Below are positions 26,394-34,655 of a stretch of 64,000 bases of DNA, piece after piece. Below the pieces are notes generated by a model. The model had not been told where the DNA came from. It made no database searches and saw only the letters and a list, made by a program, of their open reading frames with translations. The position numbers and the translations under genes are program-made. The stretch's first letter is position 1; each line of letters starts with the position of its first letter. Source of the DNA: Actinomycetota bacterium (lineage in GTDB: Bacteria > Actinomycetota > Actinomycetes > Actinomycetales > Dermatophilaceae); NCBI GenBank assembly GCA_020160805.1, contig JAIUPO010000017.1:1-64000 (forward strand), read 5' to 3'.

Positions 26394-27344
26394 ATGAGCG
26401 ACGAGGTCGAACCCCGCACGCCGAGCTTCGAAGGCCGCCCCCTCCCGAAGCCCGACGAGGAGGTCTTCGACCAGGGTCTCGCCTTCGACCTGGAGACGAT
26501 GAACCGCCGGAAAGTCTTGCGGTACATGGGGATCGGCGCGGGCGCGGCCGTGCTTGCCGCGTGCGGGAGCTCCGATGGCGACGGCTCCAGTTCCACGACC
26601 AGTTCGTCGTCGTCGACCACCTCGTCCACGACCTCATCCTCCAGCAGCACGTCGAGCACCTCGACCAGCAGCGAGGACCTGACCGAGATCCCCGACGAGA
26701 CGGCCGGGCCGTATCCCGGCGACGGCTCCAATGGTCCCAATGTCCTCACGGAGGATGGTGTTGTCCGCCAGGACATCACCACGAGCTTCGGTGACTACTC
26801 CGGCACTGCCGAGGGAGTGCCCGCCACGATCGAACTGACCATCCTCGACATGGCCAATGACAATGCGCCCTTCGCCGGGGTCGCGGTCTACGTCTGGCAC
26901 TGCAATCGCGATGGCAACTACTCCTTGTATTCCGAGGGCATCACTGACCAGAACTACCTGCGAGGAGTCCAGATCGCTGACGACTCCGGCAAGGTCAGCT
27001 TCACGTCGATCTTCCCCGCGTGCTATTCCGGACGCTGGCCGCACATCCACTTCGAGGTCTACCCCGATCAGGCCAGCATCTCCGCGTCGAGCAATGCCAT
27101 CGCTACCTCGCAGATCGCCATTCCGCAGGCAGAGTGCGAAACGGTCTATGCCACAACGGGTTACGAGCAGTCCGTTACTAACCTGTCGCAGCTCTCACTC
27201 GCTACGGACAACGTCTTCAGCGACGACTCTGGCGCCACCCAGCTGGCGACCATGAGCGGCAGCGTCGACGCTGGCTACACGATCGCGCTGACGGCCGCCG
27301 TCGACACGACGACCGCACCGACGGGCGGCTCGGCGCCCAAGTGA
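26394..27344 (+). CDS. secreted intradiol ring-cleavage dioxygenase-like lipoprotein
   Basis: 316 residues. An N-terminal ~40 residues precede NRRKVLRYMGIGAGAAVLAACG, a membrane segment with a lipobox Cys; a twin-Arg-like RR lies just before it. A Ser/Thr-only linker of about 35 residues follows. The domain starts at DETAGPYPGDGSNGPN and shows VAVYVWHCNRDGNYSLYSEG (Tyr ligands) and RWPHIHFEVYP (His-x-His), the iron(III) ligand pattern of intradiol dioxygenases. The lipid-anchored or exported form is a known variant of unknown substrate. Intact; expected outside the membrane. Confidence 0.85.
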   Translation: MSDEVEPRTPSFEGRPLPKPDEEVFDQGLAFDLETMNRRKVLRYMGIGAGAAVLAACGSSDGDGSSSTTSSSSSTTSSTTSSSSSTSSTSTSSEDLTEIPDETAGPYPGDGSNGPNVLTEDGVVRQDITTSFGDYSGTAEGVPATIELTILDMANDNAPFAGVAVYVWHCNRDGNYSLYSEGITDQNYLRGVQIADDSGKVSFTSIFPACYSGRWPHIHFEVYPDQASISASSNAIATSQIAIPQAECETVYATTGYEQSVTNLSQLSLATDNVFSDDSGATQLATMSGSVDAGYTIALTAAVDTTTAPTGGSAPK

Positions 27345-27386
27345 GTCCCGGTCCGGGCGGTCCGTGCGGGCCGCCCGGACGAGGAC

Positions 27387-28250
27387 TCAGTCGGCTCCGA
27401 GCAGCAGGTCCACCACGAGGTCCGTGGCCTCGAAGCCGAGCATGTGCCCCTTGCCCGAGAGTTCGATGAGCCGGGAGCCGGGTATGCCGTCGTGCAAGGC
27501 CCGCCCATAACGCGGCGGTGTCAGGCGGTCCAGTTCCCCGACGACGATGGTGGTCGGCACCCGCCCGAGGACGGCGAGCGAAGCGCGTTCGTCATGCGCT
27601 TCGAGCGCAGTAAAGTAGCGGCCCATATCGCGAATCGACGTGCCGGCCGTGGCCTTTCGCACCAACCGCACATCGCGGGGGTCCGGGTCATCGCCAAAGT
27701 TCAGGTGCCGCAGATGGCCCTGGCGCACAAAGACGCCTGCCTTGATTCGGGGCCCACGTGCCGCGATGTGCATGACACCCATCTCCACCTTGCCGGCCCA
27801 TCCCGGCCGCTCGACATCGGCGGCCGCTGTCCCGAGCAGGATCACCCGATCCGCGCGGGCTGCCAGATCATCGGGGAACTGGCCGGCGTAGGCCATGATC
27901 GTCATACCCCCCATCGAATGTCCGCCCAGGACAACGCGATCGGTGTCGACGGTGGCCTCGATGACCGCGGCGAGGTCGCGGCCAAGACGGGCGATCGACG
28001 CCGCACCCGTGCCAGACGTCGAGTGGCCGTGGCCGCGCTGGTCATATGCCACCACCCGCACGCGAGCCCGGGCATGCAGACCGCGAATGACGCGACTCCA
28101 CAGAGTGTGGTTCAGCGTCCAGCCGTGCGCGAGAACGATGGTCGGCAGTGTCGAATCCACCTCTCCCGCAGGCTCATAGACCTCTCCAGCGAGCGTGGCC
28201 CCATCCTCGACGGCCAGTTGGAATGGGACGCCGCGCAGCGGATCAGGCAT
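27387..28250 (-). CDS. alpha/beta hydrolase
   Basis: About 287 residues from ATG 28250. It has the oxyanion region VLAHGWTLNHTLW, nucleophile elbow GGHSMGGM, acid VVGELDRLTPP and catalytic His SGKGHMLGFE, so the triad Ser-Asp-His is complete. The substrate is unknown. Its start lies 8 bases inside the end of xthA, so the two genes form an operon with coupled translation. A frame extending to 28289 is less likely because it lies wholly in xthA. Confidence 0.85.
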   Translation of the reverse strand: MPDPLRGVPFQLAVEDGATLAGEVYEPAGEVDSTLPTIVLAHGWTLNHTLWSRVIRGLHARARVRVVAYDQRGHGHSTSGTGAASIARLGRDLAAVIEATVDTDRVVLGGHSMGGMTIMAYAGQFPDDLAARADRVILLGTAAADVERPGWAGKVEMGVMHIAARGPRIKAGVFVRQGHLRHLNFGDDPDPRDVRLVRKATAGTSIRDMGRYFTALEAHDERASLAVLGRVPTTIVVGELDRLTPPRYGRALHDGIPGSRLIELSGKGHMLGFEATDLVVDLLLGAD

Positions 28251-29028
28251 CCGCGAGATCCACGACGACGGGCGCGTGATCGGAGGCACCCTTGCCTTTG
28301 CGCTCCTCGCGATCGATGAGGGCGCCTGTCACCCTAGCGGCCACATCGGGTGTCCCGAGGATGAAATCGATCCGCATACCGCGGCCCTTTTGGAATCGCA
28401 GTTGTTGGTAGTCCCAGTAGGTATAGACCTTCGGGCCCGGGTGCAGGGGGCGCACGAGGTCGGCATACCCCGCCTCGACCACGGCCCGGAATGCCGCACG
28501 CTCCCGCGGGCTGACATGCGATTTGTCCGCATAGAACTCCATGGACCACACGTCCTCGTCCTGCGGAGCAATATTCCAGTCGCCCATGATCATCGTGGGC
28601 CCTTGCGCGGCCCAGACGAGCGCGGCATCGCGCAGGCGCGCCAGCCACTCGACCTTGTAGTCCATGTGCGGGTCGGCGATATTGCGACCATTGGGGACAT
28701 AGACGCTATTGATGCGCAGGTCGCCGCAGGTCGCGGCGAGGTGCCGGGCCTCCGGCGTCTCGCCCTCGCCCCAAAGCGGCGCACCAGCGAAGCCCGCCTG
28801 CACATCGACCAGCCCCACCCGCGAGGCGATCGCCACGCCATTCCACTGATTCAGGCCGTGGTGAGCCACCTCATACCCGACCTCCTCGAACCGGAAGTAG
28901 GGGAATTGGTCTTCGCGGGTCTTGGTCTCCTGGATGGCCAGGACGTCCACCTCGGCCCGCTGCATCCAGGGGATCACTCGCTCGATTCGGCTCCGGATGG
29001 AGTTGACATTCCACGTTGCGATCCGCAC
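28243..29028 (-). CDS. xthA: exodeoxyribonuclease III
   Basis: 261 residues. Catalytic segments of the ExoIII family: WNVNSIRSR (1), IQETKTREDQFP (Glu metal ligand), VYVPNGRNIADP (Tyr/Asn), MGDWNIAP (Asp/Asn), RIDFILGTPD and the terminal SDHAPVVVDL (Asp-His pair). It is a 3'-5' exonuclease and AP endonuclease in base-excision repair. First gene of the two-gene unit with the alpha/beta hydrolase. About 277 bases upstream, to the GHL15-like gene, contain no gene I can support. Confidence 0.93.
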   Translation of the reverse strand: MRIATWNVNSIRSRIERVIPWMQRAEVDVLAIQETKTREDQFPYFRFEEVGYEVAHHGLNQWNGVAIASRVGLVDVQAGFAGAPLWGEGETPEARHLAATCGDLRINSVYVPNGRNIADPHMDYKVEWLARLRDAALVWAAQGPTMIMGDWNIAPQDEDVWSMEFYADKSHVSPRERAAFRAVVEAGYADLVRPLHPGPKVYTYWDYQQLRFQKGRGMRIDFILGTPDVAARVTGALIDREERKGKGASDHAPVVVDLADA

Positions 29029-29305
29029 AACCGCAGCCTAGGTCGCCAACCACCGGTGCCAGCCGCAGGGTTGCAGGTCAGGCATCCACGAGTGAACGAA
29101 GATGTGATGTGAATCACCGACACATTTGGCGTTTCCGGGTGCGGGATCCCCATTCAGAGTGTCTCCCGACTGGCGCAGAGCAGGATGTCAGGGCATTCTG
29201 GTCGTCCACGACCGCATCATCTGGCGGTTCCCCGAGCGGACACCGGGCATGGCCCACGAGGGTCGCCCCGCTCGAACTCCCCCTTCCCCCCTGGAGTGCA
29301 CGCCC

Positions 29306-30535
29306 ATGTTTGAAACCCCCCGAATGCCGCGCCGCATCCTGGCGCTGACCGCCACCGGTGCCACCGTCGCCGGCCTGGTGGCCGCCACGGTCACCCCCGC
29401 GACCGCGGCTCCCGTTGCAACCGAGACGCATGCGAGCTCCGCTGCCAGTGGCAAGTTCCTCAAGCTCTGGTCGGCCGAGTGGATGGCCGGTCAGAAGAGC
29501 TTCACCACGGCCCAGGCGCAGGAGTACGCCCGCCGGATGACGGTGATCGTGGCCATGCGCGGCAAGTTCACCAAGGAGATCGCGGCGATGAAGGCGGCGA
29601 ACCCGTCGCTGAAGGTCCTCGTCTACCGCAATGCCACCTTTGGCGGCAAGGGCTATGCGGACAGCCTCTACGCGAAGAACAAGAGCGGCCAGAAGATCTA
29701 CGCGCGCAAGTGGCCGACGACCTTCCTGATGAACATCAGCAGCCCCGCCTGGGCGAGCGAGGTTGGGCGCTCCTGCGTCGAGTTGATCAATGTCAGCAAA
29801 TATGACGGCTGCTTCCTCGACGTCCTCGGCTCCGGTCCGCTGATGGGCAACTACCTCTCCTCGTTGCCGGTCACCGGCGGCAAGACGTGGACGCACAGCC
29901 AATGGATCAACTGGGCCGACGACATCACGGTCGCGGCGAAGAAAGCCACCGGCAAGATCGTCATGGGCAATGGCCTGGGCAATGGCCGCCGCTACTACTC
30001 CACGACGATGAGTTCCAAGGGCCTGGTCGCCGGCAATGACGGCATGGAGCCGGAGCTTTTTGTGCGCGAAGCCCACTCGTCGGTCGGGTCCTACTACAGC
30101 GAGACCACCTGGAAGCAGGACGTCGACATGATGATCGATGTTCAGAACAAGGGCAGCCGCGTGCTGTCGATGACCAAGCTGTGGACCAGCGCCACCGAGA
30201 CCCAGAAGAATGCGTGGCACAAGTACGCCCTGGCCACCTTCCTCATGGGCAGCAATGGCAATAGCTACTTCTGCTTCCTGCGCGACAAGAACTCCGGCGC
30301 CTCCTGGGGTGCACACCCGTACAACCAGATCGACATGGGCACCCCGCTCGGGGCGTACTCGAAGATCGGCACCGGCATGTATGCCCGCACGTTCACCAAG
30401 GGCAAGGTTGTCGTGAATGTCGGCAAGTCCGCCTCCGGCCTGCGCCTGGACGGCAGCTACCGCACCGCCGACGGCGCCCGCGCCACCGGCACCTACACCT
30501 TGGCCCCCCACACCGCCGAGTTCTTCCTCAAGTAG
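29306..30535 (+). CDS. secreted GHL15-like putative glycoside hydrolase
   Basis: 409 residues from ATG 29306 (CTGGAG upstream). A long signal peptide (RRILALTATGATVAGLVAATVTPATAAP) is followed by a barrel-like protein with VLVYRNATFGG, FLMNISSPAWASEV, YDGCFLDVLGSG, KIVMGNGLGNGRRY and a C-terminal beta segment GRVVV-like / YTLAPHTAEFFL. The pattern fits the hypothetical glycosyl hydrolase family 15 (GHL15) TIM barrel; Asp in CFLDVLG and Glu in GMEPELF are candidate catalytic acids. No catalytic activity is established for the family as far as I know. A frame open back to 29126 is not needed. Confidence 0.7.
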   Translation: MFETPRMPRRILALTATGATVAGLVAATVTPATAAPVATETHASSAASGKFLKLWSAEWMAGQKSFTTAQAQEYARRMTVIVAMRGKFTKEIAAMKAANPSLKVLVYRNATFGGKGYADSLYAKNKSGQKIYARKWPTTFLMNISSPAWASEVGRSCVELINVSKYDGCFLDVLGSGPLMGNYLSSLPVTGGKTWTHSQWINWADDITVAAKKATGKIVMGNGLGNGRRYYSTTMSSKGLVAGNDGMEPELFVREAHSSVGSYYSETTWKQDVDMMIDVQNKGSRVLSMTKLWTSATETQKNAWHKYALATFLMGSNGNSYFCFLRDKNSGASWGAHPYNQIDMGTPLGAYSKIGTGMYARTFTKGKVVVNVGKSASGLRLDGSYRTADGARATGTYTLAPHTAEFFLK

Positions 30536-30555
30536 GAAGCCGCCCGGGGCGTGAT

Positions 30556-30645
30556 GTAGGTTTCCCGCCCAGTGCCACAAACCCCTCCTTTGTGTCAGAA
30601 AGCTTTCGGCACAAAGGAGGGGTTTGTGGCATCGGGCGAACCTAC
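30556..30645. repeat. long hairpin upstream of pyrE
   Basis: A perfect 22-bp stem (30573-30594 with 30610-30631; core CAAACCCCTCC / GGAGGGGTTTG) closes on the 15-base loop 30595-30609. Outer arms GTAGGTT (30556-30562) and AACCTAC (30639-30645) pair as well, with CCGCCCAGTGCC at the inner left flank. The left flank resembles that of the elements at 51571 and 54708. It ends 28 bases before the pyrE start, so it may terminate the upstream gene or affect pyrE. Confidence 0.85.
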
Positions 30646-30673
30646 AAGCAGCCGCGCCTCTAAAATCAGGGGT

Positions 30674-31228
30674 ATGACGGATGTCGCCGAGGACCGGGAA
30701 GCACTGCTCGCGCTGATCAAGGGCAAGGCGATCGTCCACGGGCGGGTCACCTTGTCCTCGGGCAAGGAAGCCGACTACTACGTCGACCTGCGCCGGATCA
30801 CCCTGGACGGTGAGGCGGCGCCGCTGGTCGGGCGGGTCATGCGGGACCTGGTCAAGGACCTCGCCTTTGATGCCGTGGGCGGGCTCACGCTCGGCGCCGA
30901 CCCGGTCGCCACGTCGATGTTGCACGCCGCCGCGGCGTCGGGGCAGCGACTCGACGCCTTCGTGGTTCGCAAGGCCGGCAAGGCGCACGGGCTGCAGCAA
31001 CGCATCGAAGGCCCGTCGATCGCCGGGCGCCGAGTCCTGATCGTCGAGGACACGTCCACAACAGGTGCCTCGCCGCTCGATGCCGCCGAGGCAGCGCGCG
31101 AACTTGGAGCCGAGGTCGTCGCGGTCGCGACGATCGCCGACCGGGCGACCGGTGCCGCCGAAAAGTTTGCGGCCGCCGGCCTCGAATACCGCCACGCCTT
31201 CACGCTGAGCGACCTGGGACTGGCATAA
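30674..31228 (+). CDS. pyrE: orotate phosphoribosyltransferase
   Basis: 184 residues from ATG 30674. It has the substrate segment GRVTLSSGKEADYYVDLRRITLDG, the GGLTLGADPVATSM loop, KAHGLQQRIEG catalytic loop and the PRPP-binding motif VLIVEDTSTTGASPLDA. It converts orotate and PRPP to OMP in pyrimidine synthesis. It stands apart from other pyr genes here. The nearby hairpin could act in attenuation, but no leader peptide or PyrR-type site was seen. Confidence 0.95.
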   Translation: MTDVAEDREALLALIKGKAIVHGRVTLSSGKEADYYVDLRRITLDGEAAPLVGRVMRDLVKDLAFDAVGGLTLGADPVATSMLHAAAASGQRLDAFVVRKAGKAHGLQQRIEGPSIAGRRVLIVEDTSTTGASPLDAAEAARELGAEVVAVATIADRATGAAEKFAAAGLEYRHAFTLSDLGLA

Positions 31229-31322
31229 CCGCGCCGACAGCGCCCTCGGACGTTAGGATCACTGACGGTAGGTTGCGCGCCCGCTCCCATCCCGGGCGCC
31301 ACGACAACAAACGGGAGACCTG

Positions 31323-31994
31323 ATGCTCATCGCGTTGCTCGTCATCCTCGGCCTGATCGTGCTCTTCGCGCTCTGGGCCGTGGGCGTCTACAACGGCCTG
31401 ATCAAGAAGCGCAATCTGGTCCAGGAGGCCTGGCGCCAGATCGATGTCGAACTCAAGCGCCGTCATGACTTGATCGGCAATCTCGTCGAGACCGTCAAGG
31501 GTTATGCCGCCCACGAGCGCGGCACCCTCGAGGACGTCATGAAGGCCCGGAGTGCGGCCATGGCCGGCGGCCAGACCCCCGGGCAGCAGGCCCAGTCCGA
31601 AGGCATGCTGTCCGCTGCGCTCGGCCGGTTGATCGCCGTCGCGGAGGCTTACCCGGATCTGAAGGCCAACCAGAACTTCGCCGCCTTGCAGAACGAGCTG
31701 ACCTCCACCGAGGACCGCATCGCCTCCGCGCGCCGCTACTACAACGCCAATGTCCGCGAGCTCAACACCAAGGTCGAAACGGTGCCGAGCAATTTCGTGG
31801 CCGGCATGTTCAACATCAAGCGCGAGGAGTACTTCGAGGTCGAAGGTGCCGAGCGCGACCCGGTCAAGGTCGACTTCGGGCAGAGCAACTACAACATCCC
31901 GCCGCCGGCCGGCTACAACGCGCCCCAGGACACGGCCCCCGCGCAGATTCCGACCCCTCCGCCGCCCGGCCAGCTGCCGCCCAGCCAAGGCTGA
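31323..31994 (+). CDS. lemA: LemA family protein
   Basis: 223 residues: one N-terminal membrane helix (LIALLVILGLIVLFALWAVG), then YNGLIKKRNLVQEAWRQIDVELKRRHDLIGNLVETVKGY, the LemA signature, and a helical bundle through NFAALQNELTSTEDRIASARRYYNANVRELNTKVE with VPSNFVAGMFNIKREEYFEVE. A Pro/Gln-rich tail of ~35 residues is added at the end. The function of LemA proteins is unclear; they are membrane-anchored helical bundles. GGGAGA ribosome site before ATG 31323. It is convergent with the dehydrogenase, separated by a strong hairpin. Confidence 0.9.
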   Translation: MLIALLVILGLIVLFALWAVGVYNGLIKKRNLVQEAWRQIDVELKRRHDLIGNLVETVKGYAAHERGTLEDVMKARSAAMAGGQTPGQQAQSEGMLSAALGRLIAVAEAYPDLKANQNFAALQNELTSTEDRIASARRYYNANVRELNTKVETVPSNFVAGMFNIKREEYFEVEGAERDPVKVDFGQSNYNIPPPAGYNAPQDTAPAQIPTPPPPGQLPPSQG

Positions 31995-32013
31995 GGGCGG
32001 GCCAGCCACCCGT

Positions 32014-32073
32014 CATACGGCATGCGCAAGGCCCGGGACCGACAGTGGTCCCGGGCCTTGCTCATGTCGTATG
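32014..32073. terminator. bidirectional hairpin terminator between lemA and gcdH
   Basis: A 15-bp perfect stem GCAAGGCCCGGGACC (32026-32040) / GGTCCCGGGCCTTGC (32047-32061), 6-base loop, extended outward with one mismatch through CATG and CATACG / CGTATG. Located 20 bases after lemA and 9 bases past the end of the opposing gene. The outer arm contains GTATGCC. Confidence 0.85.
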
Positions 32074-32081
32074 CCGCCCGC

Positions 32082-33257
32082 TCACCGGAAGGCGGGCAGT
32101 CCCGTCAGTGCCTGGCCGATCACGAGCGTGTGCATCTCGACCGTGCCTTCGTAGGTGAGCACGGATTCCAAATTGTTCATGTGCCGGATCACGGGGAACT
32201 CCAGGGAAATACCGTTGGCGCCCAAGATGGTTCGCGCGGTGCGACAGATTTCCAGGGCGGCCCGGATGTTGTTGAGCTTGCCCAAGCTGATCTGCTCCGG
32301 AGTGACCGTCCCGGCGTCCTTGCGTCGCCCGAGGTGCACGGCGAGCAGCAGACCCTTGGAGTATTCGAGGTACATCTCCGCCAGCTTTTGCTGCGTCAGC
32401 TGGAAGCCCGCGATCGGCTTGCCGAACTGCTCGCGCTCGATGCTGTAGGTCAGGGCGCTCGCGAGGGAGGAGCGCGCGGCGCCGAGGGAGCCCCACACGA
32501 TGCCATAGCGCGCTTCGGACAGGCAGGACAGCGGGCCCTTGAGGCCGCGCACCTCCGGCAGCATCGCGTCGGCGGGCAGGCGGACCTCGTCGAGGACGAG
32601 TTCGCTGGTCACCGACGCGCGCAACGACAGTTTGTGCTTGATCAGCGGCGCCGAGAAGCCGTCCGTCGAGGTTGGCACGACGAAGCCGCGGATGCCCTCG
32701 TCGGTCTGGGCCCAGACCACGGCGACATCGGCGATCGAGCCATTGGTGATCCACATCTTGCGGCCGGTGAGCACCCAGTCCGCGCCATCGCGGCGGGCTC
32801 GGGTCCGCATACTTCCGGGGTCGGAGCCGTGGTCCGGCTCGGTCAGGCCGAAGCAGCCGATCGCCTCGCCCGCGGCCATCTGCGGCAGCCAATGTTGCTT
32901 GTGCTCCTCGGACCCGAAGCGCCAGATCGCGTACATCGCCAGCGAGCCCTGCACCGAGACGAGGGAGCGGACGCCGGAGTCGCTCGCCTCCAACTCCAGG
33001 CAGGCCAACCCATAGTCGACGCAGGAGGTGCCCGCGCAGCCATACCCCTGCAGGTGCATCCCGAGCAGGCCGAGGCTGCCGAGTTCGCGGGCCAGCCCGC
33101 GGATGTCGTCGACCTCGCCACGCTCGAACCAGTCGGCGACATAGGGGTCGATGCGGCGGCGGCAGAGTTCGCGCACGCTATCGCGGATCGCGAGTTCGTC
33201 GGCGGTGAACAGGTCGTCCAAGCCCGCGAGGTCGAGGGCGGGGGGCACAGCGGTCAT
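32082..33257 (-). CDS. gcdH: acyl-CoA dehydrogenase, glutaryl-CoA dehydrogenase-like
   Basis: 391 residues. Landmarks: CFGLTEPDHGSDPGSM and KMWITNGSIADVAVVWA (FAD and substrate sites), RYGIVWGSLGAARSSL, YSIEREQFGKPIAGFQLTQQKLA, and the catalytic Glu in TYEGTVEMHTLVIGQALTG. The YEGT motif and the Arg in RTRARR/RYGI region match glutaryl-CoA dehydrogenase, which oxidises and decarboxylates glutaryl-CoA in lysine and tryptophan breakdown. The distinction from other acyl-CoA dehydrogenases rests on overall pattern only. ATG at 33257. It is downstream of the PIG-L gene on the same strand with a 47-base gap. Confidence 0.85.
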   Translation of the reverse strand: MTAVPPALDLAGLDDLFTADELAIRDSVRELCRRRIDPYVADWFERGEVDDIRGLARELGSLGLLGMHLQGYGCAGTSCVDYGLACLELEASDSGVRSLVSVQGSLAMYAIWRFGSEEHKQHWLPQMAAGEAIGCFGLTEPDHGSDPGSMRTRARRDGADWVLTGRKMWITNGSIADVAVVWAQTDEGIRGFVVPTSTDGFSAPLIKHKLSLRASVTSELVLDEVRLPADAMLPEVRGLKGPLSCLSEARYGIVWGSLGAARSSLASALTYSIEREQFGKPIAGFQLTQQKLAEMYLEYSKGLLLAVHLGRRKDAGTVTPEQISLGKLNNIRAALEICRTARTILGANGISLEFPVIRHMNNLESVLTYEGTVEMHTLVIGQALTGLPAFR

Positions 33258-33304
33258 CTCGGCTCCAGCATCGTCGGGGTCTCCTGCGAGCGTATGCCGC
33301 CCGA

Positions 33305-34105
33305 TCAGGTGCGCGAGAACGGCCAGCCGGGTTCCATCGCGGCCATCCGGTCCGGCTCGATGTAGTGCTCGTGGCCGAAGGCGATCGCGAAGACCTCCTC
33401 CGGCATGCCGAGCAGGCCCTCGATATCGGTTTTCTGGCTGGCGTGCGCGGCGAGGGCGGCGCGCTTCTGCGGCAAGTACTCACGGACATCGACGGCCCAA
33501 TGGATCTCGTGTTCGCCGCTGCCAAAGGGATTGCCATCGTCCATCGGCTGGTCCGGATCCCAGGCCTGATCGCCCTGCCCGGCGGCGAGCGCGCCTTGAT
33601 AGAGCCGGCGCATGACATCGCGGTTCATCGTGCCCTCGAGCACCCGGGGGCGGCGGGCGGCGAGCCGGGCCGCGGCATGCGTGACGTGGTGGACCTTGAC
33701 GTGATCGGGGTGGCCGTAGCCGCCATGCCAGTCGTAGCCGACGAGCACATCGGCGTCCTCCCGGTCCAGGATCTCCGCGAGCCGCAGTCCCGCTTCACTC
33801 AGATTGGCCTGGTGGAAGGCGGCCGCGTGGCTGTTCTGCTCCCAGCCGTTCATGCCGGAATCGGAATAGCCGAGCCATTCGATGCGGTGCGTGCCGAGGA
33901 TGGCGGCCGACTTCTCCGCCTCCTTGCGGCGCCGCTCGATGACCGTCTCACCGGGCGCGAGGTCGTCGGGCACTTCGCCGTGTTCGCCATTGGTGGCATA
34001 GACCACGACGACGCGATAGCCCTCGGCGACGGCGCGCGCCATCGAGCCGGAACTCTGCGAGGCCTCGTCATCGGGGTGGGCGTGGAAGAAGACGATGGTC
34101 GGCAC
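33305..34105 (-). CDS. PIG-L/LmbE-family zinc deacetylase
   Basis: 266 residues. Zinc motif HAHPDDEA near the N-terminus (Asp base, His and Asp ligands) and GHPDHVKVH (~residue 130, third His) define the PIG-L fold shared by MshB and mycothiol conjugate amidase. Actinobacteria use these to process N-acetylglucosaminyl-inositol or mycothiol conjugates, but this member is not clearly either one. The end has FAIAFGHEHYIEP. It starts 6 bases after the MarR gene stop, so it probably belongs to the marR transcript. Confidence 0.8.
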   Translation of the reverse strand: MPTIVFFHAHPDDEASQSSGSMARAVAEGYRVVVVYATNGEHGEVPDDLAPGETVIERRRKEAEKSAAILGTHRIEWLGYSDSGMNGWEQNSHAAAFHQANLSEAGLRLAEILDREDADVLVGYDWHGGYGHPDHVKVHHVTHAAARLAARRPRVLEGTMNRDVMRRLYQGALAAGQGDQAWDPDQPMDDGNPFGSGEHEIHWAVDVREYLPQKRAALAAHASQKTDIEGLLGMPEEVFAIAFGHEHYIEPDRMAAMEPGWPFSRT

Positions 34106-34110
34106 GAGAA

Positions 34111-34566
34111 CTATTCTCCCGGCTCGCTCAGGGTGCTCAGAATGCGCTGCAGAATGACGCGATCCTGAGCGGACAAGCGGCCGAAGAAGACCTCCGCCTG
34201 GGCGCGGCGGGCGGTTGCCACCTGCTCGGCGATATCGCGGCCAGCCGAGGTGATGCTCACCAATGTGGCGCGGCGGTCGTCCGGGTCGGGGGAGCGCTCG
34301 ATGAGCCCTCGCTCCTGCAGGGCATCGGCGACTTCAGTGGCCGAGCGGGGCGCGATATGCAGTCGCTCGGCCAGCGCCGACAACCGCAGCGGACCTTCAC
34401 TGCCGATGATCCGCAGGGCCCGTCCCTGGTGTGGCGCTAGGCCCAGGTCGGCGCCGTGCTGGGCCCAGGTATGCCGCAGCATCCGGAAGGTGCGCGCGAG
34501 GAGGGCATCGAGCGGCTCGGGCGACCGCTCCGGTGGGCTGACCTCTCGGGACATGCGGGGCAGCAT
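34111..34566 (-). CDS. MarR-family regulator
   Basis: About 151 residues from ATG 34566 (ATG 34554 also possible). The winged-helix region reads GPLRLSALAERLHIAPRSATEVADALQERGLIERSPDPDDRRATLVSITSAG, the MarR pattern with the wing DPDDRR. It is divergent from an ABC exporter, with palindromic sites between the two starts, which suggests it represses both its own gene and the exporter until a ligand binds. Confidence 0.85.
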   Translation of the reverse strand: MLPRMSREVSPPERSPEPLDALLARTFRMLRHTWAQHGADLGLAPHQGRALRIIGSEGPLRLSALAERLHIAPRSATEVADALQERGLIERSPDPDDRRATLVSITSAGRDIAEQVATARRAQAEVFFGRLSAQDRVILQRILSTLSEPGE

Positions 34567-34595
34567 ACCGCCGATTTGTGAGGTAGCAAGACCAT

Positions 34596-34629
34596 GAGGT
34601 AACCTCTGTAAATAGTGAGGCAACCTCAC
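34596..34629. promoter_or_regulatory. tandem palindromic operator between marR and the ABC exporter
   Basis: GAGGTAACCTC (34596-34606) and GTGAGGCAACCTCAC (34615-34629) share a GAGG-n3-CCTC core, centres 21 bases apart (two helix turns). A third half-like TGAGGTAGC lies at 34579-34587. They sit 26-60 bases before the exporter start. Assignment to the adjacent MarR protein is inference. Confidence 0.7.
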
Positions 34630-34655
34630 GACATACCTTTGCGAAAGGAGGCCTC

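Noticed and set aside
26590..26690. Low-complexity TCG/ACC-rich DNA as a repeat element (also 39140-39230)
   Set aside because: It encodes Ser/Thr linkers behind lipobox cysteines in two secreted proteins; codon bias explains the repetition.
29029..29305. A gene or riboswitch in the gap before the GHL15-like gene
   Set aside because: No frame with coding character independent of the downstream gene and no conserved riboswitch core or strong hairpin was recognised.
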